From an uncultured Chthoniobacterales bacterium (GTDB lineage Bacteria > Verrucomicrobiota > Verrucomicrobiia > Chthoniobacterales > CALDSX01), in contig CALDSX010000063.1 of assembly GCA_937924445.1 (NCBI GenBank), positions 1 through 42,034 on the forward strand: a stretch of DNA of 42,034 nt. Reading direction: 5' to 3'. The notes below the pieces were generated by a model, which worked only from the letters and a program-made list of their open reading frames with translations, was not told the DNA's origin and made no database searches. A program made the translations under genes and the position numbers. Of the stretch, positions 39,186 to 42,034 are shown piece after piece (the stretch's first letter is position 1; each line of letters opens with the position of its first letter).

Positions 39186-39992
39186 ATGACTTCATCTTCT
39201 CACGCCACATCGAAAAAAATCTCCAAAACCGTGCGTTCCAAGCCCTCACCGCCATTGGCTCCTGAGGAGCGGTCGCTTCTACGCACAGAAAAACTCGTCA
39301 AAACTTACGGCGGAAGAACAGTCGTCAATGGTGTCGACATTTCCGTCCGTCAGGGCGAAATCGTAGGTCTTCTTGGGCCGAATGGTGCCGGCAAAACAAC
39401 AAGCTTCTACATGATCGTCGGCCTTGTTCGCCCAGATAGCGGTCGTATCTTCCTCGACGACACCGACATCAGCGGCCTGCCGATGCACGTCCGAGCCAGA
39501 CTAGGTCTTGGCTACCTTCCACAGGAAGAATCCATTTTTCGCAAACTTACCGTTGAACAGAATCTCTACGCAGTTCTCGAGACCCTCCCTATTAGTGCCA
39601 CCGAACGCAAATGTCGCTGTGATGAATTACTCAATCAATTTGGTATCACGCATATCCGAAAAAACACCGCAATGACTCTTTCAGGTGGTGAAAAGCGTCG
39701 ACTCACCATCGCGCGTTCCCTTGTCACACGCCCAAAGCTTCTGATGCTCGACGAACCCTTCTCTGGTGTGGACCCGATAGCTGTCTTTGAAATCCAGCAA
39801 ATCATCGTGAATCTGCGGCATTCAGGTTACGCTATTCTCATTACCGATCACAACGTTCGTGAGACTCTCTCCATTGTAGATCGCGCTTACCTCATCTACG
39901 AAGGGCGCGTTGAAAGCGAAGGTTCCAGCGATTTTCTCATCAACGACCCTGTCAGTCGGCAACTCTATCTGGGAGAGCGCTTTACGATGTGA
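39186..39992 (+). CDS. lptB: LPS export ABC transporter ATP-binding protein
   Basis: 268 aa: LVKTYGGRTVVNGVDISVRQGEIVGLLGPNGAGKTTSFYMIVGLVRPDSG, GYLPQEESIFRKLTVEQNL, TLSGGEKRRLTIARSL, LLMLDEPFSGVDPIAV, LITDHNVRETL. Confidence 0.95.
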   Translation: MTSSSHATSKKISKTVRSKPSPPLAPEERSLLRTEKLVKTYGGRTVVNGVDISVRQGEIVGLLGPNGAGKTTSFYMIVGLVRPDSGRIFLDDTDISGLPMHVRARLGLGYLPQEESIFRKLTVEQNLYAVLETLPISATERKCRCDELLNQFGITHIRKNTAMTLSGGEKRRLTIARSLVTRPKLLMLDEPFSGVDPIAVFEIQQIIVNLRHSGYAILITDHNVRETLSIVDRAYLIYEGRVESEGSSDFLINDPVSRQLYLGERFTM

Positions 39993-41335
39993 GCTCTATC
40001 CCATTCTCTCAAACAGTGTCTGCCCGATTCAGCACGATTTACCTTGGAATCCTTCTCCTCTTCGGCGTTCTGATTATCCGCGAGGGCGATCGCGGCACTT
40101 TTGATACACCTGAAGAACTTTTTGCCCTATGGCTTGCCGCTAATTGCCGACGGCAACCGGAATCTTTTTCCGAACCTCGACCGATACTCCTTGTCGAAGC
40201 AAATAATGAAACCCGAAGAGATTCCTGGCCTCTTTCTCTGCTGGACTATGCGGCATTTCTACGCACCGCTGCCAGCCTCAATCCCACGCTTGTTGCTCTG
40301 GCCGATCTTCCGGACAGTCACCCTCCCACCTCCATTGAACTCCGCGCCCTCGAATCTGCCGCACTCACAGTCTCACAGCTTCTAATTCTAAGACCTCATA
40401 ATCCTAGCCCGCCCACTGTTTACACAACCGAATATCCCCTGCTCGCTTCAAATGACCAGGTGGAATTTGCGGATCAACTTGGTACGCCCAGAGTTCATTT
40501 CCTTGTCGAGACACTTCCTGCCATTGCGGCTTTTGGCCCTTGCCTCGTGCGTGATCCTGTCGCGGCCCCCTCCCCACCACAGGCAGTTCCTGAGGTTCAC
40601 CTCCTCTTTTCCACACCCTCAGGGCTCGTGCCCTCCTTTGTTCTTCGAAGCCTTCTTATGGCTAACCACATCGCACCTCAGGAAGTCGTCGTCAAACCCA
40701 AAAATCGGCTCCTGCTCGCTAACGGGCGAACAATTTCTCTTGGGCCAAACGGGAAAATGCCCCTGCCAAATCCTCTCACATCAGGTTTTCGAAGGATTGA
40801 ATTTGGTGACTTCCTTTTAGCTTTACAGGATCCTACGGCTCCGAGCCACCCGCAATTGGCTGGCATTGATGGTGGCGTCATTCTCTTTGGCAACACAGAC
40901 GACGAAAGTCGCGGGATTTTTCTCGCCAATGGAGAACGCATTTCAAATGCTGAACTTTATGCCGCAGCAATCTGTCAGCTTTATTCCGCACGTAAAGAGT
41001 TCCAACGGATACAATGGGTCTCATGGCTCTTACTCGGGTTGACAGCGGCACTGTTCTATAAACTCCGTTCAATGGACAGAGGCGTGGCCATGGTCTTCTC
41101 TATTCTTATCGGAGCCGCATATCCTATTGTTGCTATTGCCTTCTATGAACAAGCCTCTCTTACCCTGCCTTTTGTTCCAGCTTACGCCATGATTGGGTTT
41201 TTATTGGTCAGTCGATTTTTCTTTCCTTCACGCGTCCAACGACCCCACAAACCAAAACGCCTACACCATACAAGGCACGCTCCCACACTAAAAATTGAAA
41301 AAAACAATCATCCCCCCAAAGACTATCTGCGTTGA
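39989..41335 (+). CDS. CHASE2-like sensor-fold membrane protein without a recognisable output domain
   Basis: 448 aa. N-terminal TM (IYLGILLLFGVLII), extracytoplasmic region resembling CHASE2 (PILLVEANNETRRDSWPLSLLDYAAFLRTAASLNPTLVALADL), C-terminal TM segments. GTG start overlaps the lptB stop by 4 bp. Confidence 0.6.
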   Translation: MSSIPFSQTVSARFSTIYLGILLLFGVLIIREGDRGTFDTPEELFALWLAANCRRQPESFSEPRPILLVEANNETRRDSWPLSLLDYAAFLRTAASLNPTLVALADLPDSHPPTSIELRALESAALTVSQLLILRPHNPSPPTVYTTEYPLLASNDQVEFADQLGTPRVHFLVETLPAIAAFGPCLVRDPVAAPSPPQAVPEVHLLFSTPSGLVPSFVLRSLLMANHIAPQEVVVKPKNRLLLANGRTISLGPNGKMPLPNPLTSGFRRIEFGDFLLALQDPTAPSHPQLAGIDGGVILFGNTDDESRGIFLANGERISNAELYAAAICQLYSARKEFQRIQWVSWLLLGLTAALFYKLRSMDRGVAMVFSILIGAAYPIVAIAFYEQASLTLPFVPAYAMIGFLLVSRFFFPSRVQRPHKPKRLHHTRHAPTLKIEKNNHPPKDYLR

Positions 41336-41389
41336 ACGAAGATCATTTGCCTTCAATGGTAGTTCTGTAGCTAACATCCTGTTGAAAAA

Positions 41390-41463
41390 CCTTTCCAAAG
41401 TCAGGCAGGCATGATGGGAGAGAAAAAAAACCTTGCCAAAGTTAGGCAGGCATGATAGGAGGG
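41390..41463 (+). repeat. Tandem 33-bp direct repeats inside the left end of the IS-derived element
   Basis: CCTTTCCAAAGTCAGGCAGGCATGATGGGAGAG (41390-41422) and CCTTGCCAAAGTTAGGCAGGCATGATAGGAGGG (41431-41463): 29/33 identical, 41-bp period. Confidence 0.85.
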
Positions 41464-41467
41464 AAAA

Positions 41468-41860
41468 ATGTTTGAGAAGCGAGTTGTGAGAGAAGAGCAA
41501 GGAGAGTTTTGGATTCAACGCAAGCATCTGGTAGCCTCGCGAGGGCGGGGATTTAACGCTAAACTGAACGAGACGGTGGCCGAGATGGGATTTGCCCAGA
41601 GAGTGAGGGTGTTGTGCGAACCGAGCTACCGGGAAGCCAATCGGGGAGGAAGGCCCGGGATTGAGCCGGTGGTGTATTTCAAGATGCTTATGGTGGGATT
41701 TTTTGAAAACCTGGGAGTGGATTCGAGCGTCATCGAAAAGCCAATGCCAGCCTGCGGAGTATGGAACACCGCAACAGCAAGTAATCTTATTGGAAGTATG
41801 TCAAGGGTTTGTTTTCTATGTTTTCGCAACCAATTTTCGGAGGATACTTTTTTGCAATGA
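41468..41860 (+). pseudogene. Truncated transposase (DUF772-type N-terminal part, probable internal deletion)
   Basis: 130 aa: EPSYREANRGGRPGIEPVVYFKMLMVGFFENL is a transposase N-terminal signature. The catalytic middle is missing. GGAGG precedes the ATG. Confidence 0.75.
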
Positions 41861-41941
41861 GCCTAAAACCACCCGTTTTTCAACAGTCTGCTAAACGATT
41901 CATCCATTCATCGCATACCCGCAAGACCGACATTTCGTGAC

Positions 41942-42034
41942 ATGAAAACAAGACTACTCCTTCCGTTGGGTTTGGCGGTCGCCGCGCAGCATTTCGCCTC
42001 TGCTCAGAAGCCAGACGCTTCCGACGCATTTGCC
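41942..42034 (+). CDS. N-terminus of an exported protein, truncated by the window end
   Basis: ATG at 41942: MKTRLLLPLGLAVAAQHFASAQKPDASDAFA, a signal-peptide-like start, open to the window edge. Confidence 0.6.
   Translation, partial: MKTRLLLPLGLAVAAQHFASAQKPDASDAFA

Larger units (their letters stand above)
41379..41886. mobile_element. 508-bp IS-derived element (internally deleted IS, IS1182-like) with 12-bp perfect terminal inverted repeats
   Basis: CTGTTGAAAAAC (41379-41390) is the exact inverse of GTTTTTCAACAG (41875-41886), and the pair encloses a truncated transposase ORF. Confidence 0.75.

Overview
The window looks like a chromosomal segment of a Gram-negative bacterium, probably of the Verrucomicrobiota/PVC group. 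That placement is an inference from a Minf_1886-type protein, a DUF1844 protein and an LPS locus. Most of the window is dense, ordinary core-gene coding. From left to right it contains: a tRNA-Leu(GAG); a minus-strand run (peptidoglycan amidase, GlgE-like maltosyltransferase, AmgK-like sugar kinase, ArfB-like GGQ protein, HPF, P-II); uvrB, rtcB, truA and pbpC; two lineage-specific ORFs; a lipocalin, desaturase and FAD-oxidase cluster with an M24 peptidase; a decayed ~1.6 kb region holding a GH95-like remnant; an orphan gspF/pilC-like gene; mnmG; a GNAT; hom and thrC; a TPR protein; an unusual REC-DUF4388-pseudokinase-TM-SUMF1 protein; Minf_1886; a fused M16 protease; DUF1844; kdsA with lptC/A/B-like genes and a CHASE2-like membrane protein; and a 508-bp IS-derived element with perfect 12-bp inverted termini. 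The most notable signals are (1) two identical 16-bp parS-like palindromes, TGTTCCACGTGGAACA, one 6 bp before the mnmG start codon and one inside the mnmG ORF in what looks like a lineage-specific insertion; (2) the four-module signalling protein at 29659-32253 and its TPR partner; (3) an AmgK-like anomeric sugar kinase translationally coupled to glgE and a murein amidase; (4) an extra ~37-residue segment in UvrB, with rtcB translationally coupled to uvrB. No CRISPR array, prophage or obvious defence island was seen. All assignments come from reading motifs; no database search was run.
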